A stretch of DNA of 5,408 nucleotides from Deltaproteobacteria bacterium (GCA_024639205.1 JAHEIV010000230.1:1-5408); one strand, 5' to 3'. Counted from the stretch's first letter, positions 1 to 5,408 are shown. Notes: generated by a model from the letters alone, not told the origin. Program-made: numbers and translations.

Positions 1-173
1 TGACCGAAATGGGTTTCGAAGTTTCGGTAACCGGTGGACTGAACCCGGAAGATCTGGGGATTTTTAAAGGAATCCCCGTGAAATGTTTTATCGCCGGGCG
101 GGGGTTGTATCAAGCCGAAGATCCGGCCCAGGCTGCACGCGCGTTCAAACAGGCCATAAACCAGTACTGGTAG
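1..173 (+). CDS. ulaD: 3-keto-L-gulonate-6-phosphate decarboxylase, C-terminal part (5' truncated by window)
   Basis: Only the last 56 codons are in the window, read from base 3 to the TAG at 171-173. The enzyme decarboxylates 3-keto-L-gulonate 6-phosphate to L-xylulose 5-phosphate in the cytoplasm. It belongs to the orotidine-5'-phosphate decarboxylase superfamily (TIM barrel). The fragment carries the two C-terminal phosphate-gripping strands typical of UlaD/SgbH: VSVTGGL (fragment residues 7-13) followed by a 'FKGIPVK' loop, and FIAGRGL (29-35). The FIAGR form points to UlaD/SgbH more than to hexulose-6-phosphate synthase, a close relative that is the main alternative. The catalytic Asp and Lys residues lie upstream and cannot be seen. 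The next two genes encode the following two pathway steps, which supports the assignment. The symbol could equally be sgbH. Confidence 0.88.
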   Translation, partial: TEMGFEVSVTGGLNPEDLGIFKGIPVKCFIAGRGLYQAEDPAQAARAFKQAINQYW

Positions 174-194
174 TCATCTAATCAGAAGAAAAGA

Positions 195-209
195 CGCCAC
201 GCATTGGCG
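195..209 (+). other. small GC-rich hairpin between ulaD and ulaE
   Basis: CGCCA (195-199) pairs perfectly with TGGCG (205-209) across a five-base loop. It lies in the 61-base gap between the ulaD stop and the ulaE start, 15 bases before the ulaE Shine-Dalgarno. No T-run follows, so it is not an intrinsic terminator. It could be an mRNA processing or stability element, or chance. A five-pair stem is weak evidence. Confidence 0.25.
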
Positions 210-224
210 CCTCCCGCTTATGGT

Positions 225-229
225 AAGGA
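225..229 (+). promoter_or_regulatory. ribosome binding site of ulaE
   Basis: AAGGA lies five bases before the ATG at 235. An in-frame ATG at 220 would place this Shine-Dalgarno inside the gene and has no purine-rich site in front of it. The site therefore favours 235 as the start. Confidence 0.7.
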
Positions 230-234
230 ACCCC

Positions 235-1104
235 ATGAAACAACAGGAACTAAAAATTGGTATTTACGAAAAAGCGCTGCCCCACGGCTTAACCTGGGGT
301 CAGAGACTGGCCATGGCCGAAACGCTCGCGTTTCATTTCGTGGAAATGTCGGTGGATGAAACCGATGAACGGCTGGCGCGCCTGGACTGGAGTCTTGAAC
401 AGCGCAAGGCCTTTAACCGGACGGTGCTGCAAAGCCCTTTGACGGTGCCGTCGATGTGTCTCAGCGGCCATCGGCGATTTCCCTTTGGCAGTCGTGATCC
501 TGACATTCGCCGACAGGCGCTGGTCATAATGCAAAAGGCCATCGGTTTGGCCGTCGATACCGGCATTCGAACCATCCAGCTGGCCGGGTATGATGTCTAT
601 TACGAGCCAAGCGATCAAGACACCCGCGACCGCTATATCGAGGGGATGCAAAAGAGCCTGGAAATAGCCGCGCGCGAACAGGTCATGCTAGCCGTGGAAA
701 TCATGGATCACCCATTTATGAATTCCATCCTGCGTTACGCAAACATGAAAAAGCTGCTGGGCTCGCCGTGGTTCACGGTGTATCCTGACATCGGCAATTT
801 GAGCGCCTGGGGCCATGATGTTTCCCAGGAGCTGACTTTAGGGATCAATGATATGGTTGCCATTCATCTCAAAGACACGCTGGCAGTCACCGAAACCAAA
901 GAAGGAACATTCAAGGAAGTTCCCTTTGGAACCGGATGCGTAGATTTTCCCGGCACGTTCGCCACACTGAAGACACTCGGCTATTCCGGACCATTTCTTA
1001 TCGAGATGTGGACCGAGCGGGCGGCACAGCCCGAAAAAGAGATTAAAGCCGCCCAAAAATGGCTTTTTGAGCAGATGCGCAAGGGGGGATATATCGATGA
1101 ATGA
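235..1104 (+). CDS. ulaE: L-xylulose-5-phosphate 3-epimerase (UlaE/SgbU family)
   Basis: This 289-residue protein interconverts L-xylulose 5-phosphate and L-ribulose 5-phosphate in the cytoplasm. It is a metal-dependent TIM-barrel enzyme of the xylose-isomerase-like AP-endonuclease-2 superfamily. The match to E. coli UlaE (about 284 residues, from memory) is clear throughout: GIYEKALP near the N-terminus, FVEMSVDETDERLARLDWS (35-53), VPSMCLSGHRRFPFGS (71-86), IQLAGYDVYY (114-123), AVEIMDHPFMNS (153-164), YPDIGNLSAWG (183-193) and GPFLIEMW (252-259). The expected metal ligands and acidic catalytic residues are at Glu155, Asp185, His211 and Glu257. Relative to E. coli, about six extra residues lie between His211 and Glu257, around residues 216-224. 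The start at 235 is chosen from the AAGGA five bases upstream; ATG 220 would add five residues. The 3' end overlaps the next gene by eight bases. Confidence 0.93.
   Translation: MKQQELKIGIYEKALPHGLTWGQRLAMAETLAFHFVEMSVDETDERLARLDWSLEQRKAFNRTVLQSPLTVPSMCLSGHRRFPFGSRDPDIRRQALVIMQKAIGLAVDTGIRTIQLAGYDVYYEPSDQDTRDRYIEGMQKSLEIAAREQVMLAVEIMDHPFMNSILRYANMKKLLGSPWFTVYPDIGNLSAWGHDVSQELTLGINDMVAIHLKDTLAVTETKEGTFKEVPFGTGCVDFPGTFATLKTLGYSGPFLIEMWTERAAQPEKEIKAAQKWLFEQMRKGGYIDE
1081..1088 (+). promoter_or_regulatory. ribosome binding site of ulaF, inside the ulaE coding region
   Basis: AAGGGGGG lies eight bases before the ATG at 1097, within the last codons of ulaE. It supports ATG 1097 over the in-frame upstream ATG at 1067, which would give an N-terminal extension that the family does not have. 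Confidence 0.6.
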
Positions 1105-1792
1105 AGATATGAAAAAAGAAGTGCTGGAGTCCAATCTTACCCTCAAAAAGCGGGGCCTTGTCATTTTTACCTGGGGCAATGTAAGCGCCATCGATCGGCC
1201 ATCCGGGCAGGTGGTAATCAAACCGAGCGGCGTGCCGTATGCGACCATGAAGATTGAAGACCTAGTGGTGGTGGATCTGGACGGCAACACCATCGAGGGC
1301 CAATACAAACCCAGCAGCGATCTTGCCACACACCTGGAGCTTTACAAACGATTTTCCGAATGCGGCGCAGTGGTACACACCCACTCGCGCATGGCAACGG
1401 CCTGGGCCCAGGCCGGCATCGACTTGCCGGCTTACGGAACCACCCATGCCGACTATTTCTATGGCGCCATACCCTGCACCCGTCCTCTATCGACCAGCGA
1501 AATAAAAGGGGCTTATGAATACGAGACCGGCAAAGTCATCGCTGAAACTTTCACCCGACGCAATATCGCACCCATGGATGTCCCGGCCGTCCTGGTTTGC
1601 AGCCACGGCCCCTTTACCTGGGGGGCGACCCCGACAGAGGCGGTGCACAACACGGTGGTACTCGAAGAGATCGCCTCAATGGCCTGCCATAGCCGGCAGA
1701 TAAATCAGGAAATGACTCCGATGCCTTCTGATCTTCTCGACAAGCATTATCTACGCAAGCATGGAGCCAATGCCTATTATGGTCAACGTTGA
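1097..1792 (+). CDS. ulaF: L-ribulose-5-phosphate 4-epimerase (UlaF/SgbE/AraD family)
   Basis: This 231-residue class II aldolase-family enzyme converts L-ribulose 5-phosphate to D-xylulose 5-phosphate by a zinc-dependent retro-aldol/aldol reaction. It has the family length and signature along its whole course: LTWGNVS-like 'FTWGNVSAID' (24-33), VIKPSGVPY (40-48), KPSSD (71-75), VVHTHSRMATAWAQAG (92-107), GTTHADYFYGAIPCTR (114-129), SHGPFTWG (169-176), VLEEIA (188-193) and a C-terminal LDKHYLRKHGANAYYGQ (214-230). Zinc ligands correspond to His94, His96 and His170. Asp75, Asp119, His217 and Tyr228 match the catalytic and phosphate-end residues of E. coli AraD, shifted by one position. The start at 1097 overlaps the ulaE stop (ATGAATGA), so translation is probably coupled. 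The E. coli paralogues UlaF, SgbE and AraD cannot be told apart from sequence alone. Placement after ulaD and ulaE favours the ascorbate/diketogulonate route over arabinose use. Confidence 0.93.
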   Translation: MNEDMKKEVLESNLTLKKRGLVIFTWGNVSAIDRPSGQVVIKPSGVPYATMKIEDLVVVDLDGNTIEGQYKPSSDLATHLELYKRFSECGAVVHTHSRMATAWAQAGIDLPAYGTTHADYFYGAIPCTRPLSTSEIKGAYEYETGKVIAETFTRRNIAPMDVPAVLVCSHGPFTWGATPTEAVHNTVVLEEIASMACHSRQINQEMTPMPSDLLDKHYLRKHGANAYYGQR

Positions 1793-1793
1793 T

Positions 1794-3299
1794 ATGCAAA
1801 CAATCCTGACAATCGATATCGGGTCCACCAACATGAAGGCCGTGCTGCACGATGCCCGCGGTAGCGTGATCCATATCGCCAAACGCCGGACACTCCCCGA
1901 TTATCTTGCCGACAGACAAGTCGAAATGGATGCCAACACGCTCAGGGGTAAGCTGATCTCCCTGCTCAGCGAATCGTGTTCAACGATTCAGACCCAGGGC
2001 CGACAGCTCATCGCCATCAGTGTGACGTCGCAGCGCTCGTCGGTGCTACCGGTTGACGCTGATGGCAATCCACTGGCACCGATTATCATGTGGCATGATA
2101 AACGAACCGCTACGCTGTGCAATCAGCTTCAGATGCACGATGACAGGGTCTTTGCGTTAAGTGGAATGACCATATCGCCGGTCTATTCCGCCATCAAAAT
2201 GCTCTGGTTTAAGCGGCATCGACCCGAGATATACCAAAAAACGGCCAAAATGCTGGGCATTCATGATTTTGCCGTTTTTACGTTATGCGATCGGTTTGTA
2301 ACCGATCACTCGCTGGCCAGCAGCACCAACTTGTTAAATGTACACAACTGCCGGTGGGATCAGGATCTGATCGACATCTTTTCGGTCGACCGCAGCCATC
2401 TGTGTGATCTTATCCCACCAGGGTCCATTTGCGGTAAAACAACCCCAGAAATTTCCCATCTGACCGGACTGCCGACCGGAATCCCGGTGATATCCGCCGG
2501 CGGCGATCAGCAATGCGGGGCGCTCGGGCAGGGGATCATCGCCCCGGGTAGAATAAAGTGCACCACCGGAACCGGTTCCTATTTATTGGCATATGCCGAT
2601 ACGCCCGTCATCGATCAGCAAAAGCGATTTTTGTGTAAGATCGGCGCCATTCCGGGCACCTATTGCCTCGAGGCGGGGATTTTTACCACCGGAACGGTTT
2701 ACCGCTGGTTTGACGATCAGTTCTACCGAGAGGTCGACGATGAGCAAGGTTTCGAGGTGATTAACCGGGAAGTGCTGCAAAGCCCCCCCGGCGCCAAAGG
2801 GGTATTGATGTTGCCGCACTATGAGGGCAGCGGCGCACCTCACTGGAATCCGGCCGACACCGGCGCTTTTTATAACATCAACCTGTCCACCTCCCGCGCC
2901 GACATGGCGCGCGCCATCCTCGAGGGGATCGTGATGGAGACAAAGGAAAATATCCTGCTTTTCGAGCAGTTTATCGGCAAGGCCGACCGAATAAGCGTGG
3001 CCGGCGGGATGACAAAATTCGACTTCTACAACCAGCTTCAGGCTGATATCTTCTCCTCACAGGTGGTTGCTTATTCCAATCCCGAAGCAACGGCTCTGGG
3101 CGCGTGGATATCGGCAGCGGTCACCTGTGGCCTGTTTGCATCATACGATGAAGCATTTCGAACAGCACAATTCACTGGTAAAGAAAGGGTGTTTTCACCG
3201 AACACGAAGCGAAGCGCTTTTTATGAAGTTGTCTGCGAAAGGCGTAAATTGCTCTATAATGCACTAAAATCAATGCACTCCCAAAAAGACGATGGGTAG
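1794..3299 (+). CDS. FGGY-family carbohydrate kinase, probably L-xylulose or 3-keto-L-gulonate kinase
   Basis: This is a complete FGGY-type kinase of 501 residues, the usual length for the family. It transfers the ATP gamma-phosphate to a sugar or sugar acid in the cytoplasm. Visible motifs in order are IDIGSTNMKAVLHD (7-20, phosphate loop), MWHDKRT (99-105, substrate-contacting Asp102/Arg104), SAGGDQQCGALGQG (234-247, putative catalytic base Asp238), TTGTGSYL (257-264), GSGAPHWNP (345-353) and VAGGMTKFDFYNQLQADIF (402-420, adenosine side), then EATALGAW (431-438). The GGDQQ motif is more glycerol-kinase-like than the E. coli LyxK form. Context suggests it phosphorylates 3-keto-L-gulonate or L-xylulose to feed the preceding enzymes; this is inference. 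ATG 1794 lies one base after the ulaF stop and fits the family N-terminus, but lacks a good Shine-Dalgarno. In-frame ATGs at 1761, 1770 and 1779 overlap ulaF and are possible; a GGAG at 1763-1766 sits 12 bases before 1779. Confidence 0.85.
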   Translation: MQTILTIDIGSTNMKAVLHDARGSVIHIAKRRTLPDYLADRQVEMDANTLRGKLISLLSESCSTIQTQGRQLIAISVTSQRSSVLPVDADGNPLAPIIMWHDKRTATLCNQLQMHDDRVFALSGMTISPVYSAIKMLWFKRHRPEIYQKTAKMLGIHDFAVFTLCDRFVTDHSLASSTNLLNVHNCRWDQDLIDIFSVDRSHLCDLIPPGSICGKTTPEISHLTGLPTGIPVISAGGDQQCGALGQGIIAPGRIKCTTGTGSYLLAYADTPVIDQQKRFLCKIGAIPGTYCLEAGIFTTGTVYRWFDDQFYREVDDEQGFEVINREVLQSPPGAKGVLMLPHYEGSGAPHWNPADTGAFYNINLSTSRADMARAILEGIVMETKENILLFEQFIGKADRISVAGGMTKFDFYNQLQADIFSSQVVAYSNPEATALGAWISAAVTCGLFASYDEAFRTAQFTGKERVFSPNTKRSAFYEVVCERRKLLYNALKSMHSQKDDG

Positions 3300-3835
3300 A
3301 AAAGTGTTTGTCAGAATAGCGTTCCGATTGGAGCGGTCTTTTGGCAAGCAGGTGTCAAATCTTGGCAGGCTCTCGCCGAAATGAAAGGATGAGTCTCGGA
3401 TCGATATCTGTCAAAAAGTGATAATCGGTGGGTATAGCTGTAGGTTATGCTTGCGATTAGACGGTAATCCGACGTTCATGAAAAGCTGTTTTGTCCCGAC
3501 CGTAGTTTGGAAAAGCGCACCGTGAAAAAACCCATCTCCGGAAAATTCGCCAAGCATAACGAGTTCGATTTCATCTATGAGCGAGAAGAAGCCAAATACG
3601 GCTCAAACGGCACTGTCTCGTTTCCTGCAGCGGTGTTCGGTAAGATGCTGCTGCTCTTGCCAGGCTACACACACTCGCAGCGCGAACCGACGCAAACATT
3701 TGGGTGTCCTCGGTCTCGATCTGCACGGATGGAGTCGGATCCGAATTCAATCGGTGATTTCACGTCCCTTGGCACAAATAATAATTGGACCTGCACAAGG
3801 TGATTTCTTATACCGGCCATTGGGATTCTCCCTTT
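3300..3835. other. intergenic stretch without an intact gene
   Basis: This region separates the kinase stop from the stop of the convergent lipoprotein gene. Apart from the transposase-like remnant at 3468-3698 I find no coding region that resembles a protein family on either strand. No strong terminator follows the kinase. Minor items are a GATTA/TAATC inverted repeat with a five-base loop at 3455-3469, a 10-base palindrome TCGGATCCGA at 3735-3744, and a weak stem with T-run at 3822-3837. Bases 3300-3467 and 3699-3820 hold nothing I can name. The look is that of decayed sequence left by an old insertion or deletion. Confidence 0.6.
3468..3698 (+). pseudogene. probable transposase remnant (IS5/IS1182-like N-terminal region)
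   Basis: The frame opens after a TAA at 3465 and has no ATG start; TTG at 3507 is the first usable codon. Numbering from that TTG, residues 4-51 read like a real protein: RTVKKPISGKFAKHNEFDF, then YEREEAKYGSNGTVSFP (24-40), then AAVFGKMLLLL (41-51), then SQRE...T (57-64). The pattern 'G-x-V-S-F-P-x-x-V-F-x-K-M-L-L-L ... S-x-R-E-x-x-x-T' resembles the N-terminal helical region of IS5/IS1182-type transposases, where a GxxS(Y/F)xPxxLLKxLLL segment precedes SxREL. After about residue 64 the similarity stops and neither other frame continues it. No catalytic DDE residues and no clear terminal inverted repeats are seen. It is therefore a fragment, not a working element. The assignment rests on remembered family patterns. 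The alternative is an unrelated decayed gene. Confidence 0.45.
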
Positions 3836-3837
3836 TT
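3822..3837 (+). terminator. weak candidate + strand terminator between convergent genes
   Basis: GGGA (3822-3825) and TCCC (3829-3832) form a four-pair stem around a three-base loop, followed at once by five Ts (3833-3837). It lies where transcripts from the left block would meet the convergent lipoprotein gene, and overlaps that gene's stop codon. The stem is shorter than usual for an intrinsic terminator, so it may be chance. Confidence 0.2.
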
Positions 3838-4402
3838 ACTGAGGCTGCGGTGGGAACTGTGCCAGGATCTTGTTGACCGTTTCGTCGACATCCGCGGTGA
3901 TTTGTGCCGGATCTGATCGGGGGGATATCGGACGAATTCCGGTACCTCTCCACAGCAGGCGACTGCCGCCGGGATCGTTCAAATCGATTACCAGCATGCC
4001 TTCGTCGAATTCTCGAACATCGCCGCCGCTACTGACACCCACACTGCCGAAACTGCCGCTGCCGCCAAATCCGAACCCGACTCCTGTTCTGACACCGTCT
4101 GATCGGATCTTGCTGCGGATTTGAAATACGTAAGAAACGGTAAAGTCGGCAGCACCGGTGGAACCTTTCCGGAATCCCTTCGCCGTCAGTGCGCGCTGGA
4201 CCGCCGCTCGAATCCGCGCATCGAGCAAAGGGTTGTCCACGCGAATATCTCCGGTTTTCTCCTGATTTTCGGATTTCCAGGCAAACGTCTTCAGACCCGA
4301 AAAGTCCGTCTCGATATCGTAATCCTGGTTGACCTGCAGGCTGGAACAGCCCAGGGCCAATAGCGACACAGCAAGGACAATCTGTTTCCATAGCTCCCGC
4401 AT
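3836..4402 (-). CDS. DUF4136 family lipoprotein
   Basis: This is a predicted lipoprotein of 188 residues and unknown function. Residues 1-18 form a signal peptide with a charged start (MRELWK) and a hydrophobic core (IVLAVSLLALG), followed by Cys19. The lipobox ALGC fits the broad lipoprotein pattern but has Ala at -3 and Leu at -2, not the common L-A order. Ser at +2 argues against inner-membrane retention, so outer-membrane anchoring is likely. The mature part follows the DUF4136 layout: QDYDIETDFSGLKTFAW (26-42), NPLLDARI (57-64), RALTAKGFRKG (70-80), ADFTVSYVF (85-93), a Gly/Ser-rich stretch (107-127), GMLVIDLND (135-143), LLWRGTG (149-155) and a final FPPQPQ. ATG 4402 is chosen because the signal peptide begins there; the frame opens 32 codons earlier (4498) with residues unlike a signal peptide. 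It follows the FN3-domain gene by 61 bases. Confidence 0.82.
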   Translation of the reverse strand: MRELWKQIVLAVSLLALGCSSLQVNQDYDIETDFSGLKTFAWKSENQEKTGDIRVDNPLLDARIRAAVQRALTAKGFRKGSTGAADFTVSYVFQIRSKIRSDGVRTGVGFGFGGSGSFGSVGVSSGGDVREFDEGMLVIDLNDPGGSRLLWRGTGIRPISPRSDPAQITADVDETVNKILAQFPPQPQ

Positions 4403-4408
4403 GATTGG

Positions 4409-4412
4409 CCCT
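4409..4412 (-). promoter_or_regulatory. ribosome binding site of the DUF4136 lipoprotein gene
   Basis: On the minus strand AGGG lies six bases before the ATG at 4402. It is short but correctly placed. It supports 4402 over the upstream in-frame ATG at 4498, which falls inside the preceding gene. Confidence 0.5.
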
Positions 4413-4463
4413 GCGCGACATCGAACCGGCGGTTGTCCGAAGCGAAGACGGCGAGTGCTAGCA

Positions 4464-4880
4464 TTACACGAATTGTAGCTTTCTGGCAGGCGGTTCATTC
4501 TCTTCGGTTGCGGATGTTACCGCTTCAGCGTCTTCCGCTGCTGGTTCGGGCTCCTGGAACGCAAAAAACTCTTTCATGGTCTCCATCTTCAGATCTTGCG
4601 GTGTTTCCGGTACGCTGAACTGGTAAGGGGCGTAAAGGGTTACCATGTCGGATTCATTACCGAGCTCGTCAATGGCAGTGATCCCGAATTCGATCGGCCC
4701 ATTTGCAGGTGTGAAAGACGCAACGTCATCGGGCAGAACGACTTCAGTGACATTATTCAAGCGTACACAGTTGGAATTGTACCCAACCCCTCCGCCGACA
4801 GACCAGTAAAGCTTATAGCCGACAACCTGAGAGGAATGGGAAGCTTTCCAGCTGAGTCGTCTTTTTTTCATTTTGGCCAT
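4464..4880 (-). CDS. small single fibronectin type III-domain protein, function unknown
   Basis: This 138-residue protein has no signal peptide or membrane segment, so it is probably cytoplasmic. It starts with a basic segment (MAKMKKRR). Residues 9-83 have the spacing of one FN3 domain: LSWKAS (9-14, with the conserved Trp11), VVGYKLYWS (19-27), VRLNNVTEVVLP (39-50), and a final IEFGITAIDELGNESDMV (63-80). The last segment matches the F/G strand consensus 'y.f.vtAvDe.GNeS'. Residues 92-106 may form a short helix. Residues 110-131 are acidic, Pro/Ala/Glu-rich and probably disordered, and the protein ends in RKLQFV. Start 4880 is chosen from a strong Shine-Dalgarno; the frame also has an ATG at 4907 without one. 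FN3 domains usually occur in secreted or surface proteins, so a free cytoplasmic copy beside a ParA-like gene is unusual. A binding or scaffold role is possible but not shown. The gene is real on the basis of domain, start signal and position. Confidence 0.75.
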   Translation of the reverse strand: MAKMKKRRLSWKASHSSQVVGYKLYWSVGGGVGYNSNCVRLNNVTEVVLPDDVASFTPANGPIEFGITAIDELGNESDMVTLYAPYQFSVPETPQDLKMETMKEFFAFQEPEPAAEDAEAVTSATEENEPPARKLQFV

Positions 4881-4887
4881 CACCCGC

Positions 4888-4893
4888 TCTCCT
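4888..4893 (-). promoter_or_regulatory. ribosome binding site of the FN3-domain gene
   Basis: AGGAGA on the minus strand lies seven bases before the ATG at 4880. It is the best Shine-Dalgarno in the window and fixes 4880 as the start over ATG 4907. Confidence 0.75.
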
Positions 4894-5012
4894 ATTCCCT
4901 GAACCATTTCAGTTCACCGGTTGTACACCCCGATTGCAGTTCCCCGACCAGCGGGAATACGGGTGATGGTGAACATAAAGATCTTCACAGCCAAACTGCC
5001 AAAAGAGCGAAT

Positions 5013-5408
5013 TCACCCGGAGTACATCGATTGCCACTGTGCTTGCTGCAGATGCTCGCTCTCCTTTTCGACATTATCCCGGTCGCCTCCGAATACTTCT
5101 TGCTTGGCGACCATGCGGGGTGAAATTTCCTCGAACAGATTCTCGATTTCCAGCATTGCCTTGCTGCCGGGAGCATATTGCATCACCGAGACACCGGAGG
5201 TCATCGAATCGACGTAGGCCACTCTCTGACAAAGTTCCGCCTGGAAAATATCGGTGTCGAATACTTCCATGGCGTCCCTTGCTTCCCGTCCCACCCGGGT
5301 TCCGGGAATTTTCCGGCTGATCAGCAGTTGCGCTTTCAGATCGGGATTTTCCCGCCGCACTTCCGTGATCATCTCCAGCGTTCCCCAGCAGGACCAGATA
5401 TCGAGCGG
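5013..5408 (-). CDS. ParA/MinD-like partitioning ATPase, C-terminal part (5' truncated by window)
   Basis: The frame is open to the window edge, and the last 131 codons are visible, ending in a TGA at 5013-5015. The N-terminal Walker A, A' and B motifs would lie outside. The visible part matches the C-terminal portion of ParA-type ATPases: PLDIWSCWGTLEMI (fragment residues 1-14, after the B-motif region), LKAQLLISRKIPGTRVGRE (24-42), VFDTDIFQAELCQRVAYVDS (48-67), GVSVMQYAPGSKAMLEI (70-86) and LFEEI (89-93). ParA proteins use ATP-dependent dimerisation and non-specific DNA or surface binding to move or position plasmids, chromosomes or large complexes. About 38 residues follow the usual end near LFEEI, rich in Glu and Gln (103-131), and may be a partner-binding tail. 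No ParB-like gene follows it; the next gene is the FN3 protein, 132 bases downstream. An apparent start at 5372 is internal to the domain and not the real one. Confidence 0.85.
   Translation of the reverse strand, partial: PLDIWSCWGTLEMITEVRRENPDLKAQLLISRKIPGTRVGREARDAMEVFDTDIFQAELCQRVAYVDSMTSGVSVMQYAPGSKAMLEIENLFEEISPRMVAKQEVFGGDRDNVEKESEHLQQAQWQSMYSG

Noticed and set aside
838..1329. Open frame of 163 codons on the minus strand
   Set aside because: It lies across the well-supported ulaE and ulaF genes on the other strand. The translation is rich in Ser, Arg and Leu with no domain, and is a shadow frame.
3324..3754. Inverted pair CCGATTG (3324-3330) and CAATCGG (3748-3754) flanking the transposase-like fragment
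   Set aside because: The match is only seven bases and does not extend on either side. This is expected by chance in a region this size, so it was not called as insertion sequence ends.
3577..3876. Open frame of 99 codons on the plus strand in the intergenic stretch
   Set aside because: It is Cys- and Arg-rich in its first part, overlaps the transposase-like frame and runs into the lipoprotein gene. No family pattern is visible.
4900..4916. TGAAC/GTTCA inverted repeat just upstream of the FN3 gene's ribosome site
   Set aside because: It has a five-pair stem with a seven-base loop, no T-run and no known operator match. It is too weak to call.
4930..5000. Possible sigma-70 promoter between the ParA-like and FN3 genes (TTGGCA then TATGTT on the minus strand)
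   Set aside because: The spacer is about 19 bases and both boxes are imperfect. The evidence does not rise above background.
4596..5123. Open frame of 175 codons on the plus strand
   Set aside because: It runs antisense to the FN3 gene and the end of the ParA-like gene, both of which have recognisable domains. Its translation resembles no family.
1..5408. CRISPR array, tRNA, rRNA or intact insertion sequence
   Set aside because: No regularly spaced repeats, RNA gene structure or complete transposase with terminal repeats was seen on either strand.

Overview
The window looks like chromosomal DNA from a Gram-negative bacterium of moderate GC content. The lipoprotein signal, the DUF4136 family and the general protein style would fit a deltaproteobacterium (Desulfobacterota), but that placement is an inference and no marker gene is present to fix it. 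Two gene blocks face each other across about 540 bases without an intact gene.

Left block (+ strand, 1-3299): a compact catabolic operon. It runs from the 3' end of a 3-keto-L-gulonate-6-phosphate decarboxylase (ulaD/sgbH type), through an L-xylulose-5-phosphate 3-epimerase (ulaE/sgbU type) and an L-ribulose-5-phosphate 4-epimerase (ulaF/sgbE/araD type), to an FGGY-family sugar kinase. The first three are consecutive steps of the L-ascorbate / 2,3-diketo-L-gulonate route: 3-keto-L-gulonate-6-P to L-xylulose-5-P, L-ribulose-5-P and D-xylulose-5-P, which enters the pentose phosphate pathway. The kinase suggests that the substrate enters the cell unphosphorylated, as in the E. coli yia/sgb cluster, and not through a PTS as in the E. 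coli ula operon. The downstream genes overlap or nearly abut, which indicates translational coupling.

Middle (3300-3835): no intact gene. Bases 3468-3698 (+) read as a plausible remnant of the N-terminal part of an IS5/IS1182-like transposase. The rest is unexplained.

Right block (- strand, 5408 down to 3836): three genes in one direction. They are the C-terminal part of a ParA/MinD-like ATPase (5' end outside the window), a small cytoplasmic-looking protein with one fibronectin type III-like domain and an acidic tail, and a DUF4136 outer-membrane-type lipoprotein. This block has no visible metabolic link to the left one. The most open biology is the single FN3 protein beside an ATPase of the ParA class. 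The sugar operon is recognisable but has a different gene order and a kinase unlike E. coli LyxK. I see no CRISPR array, tRNA, rRNA or convincing intact mobile element.
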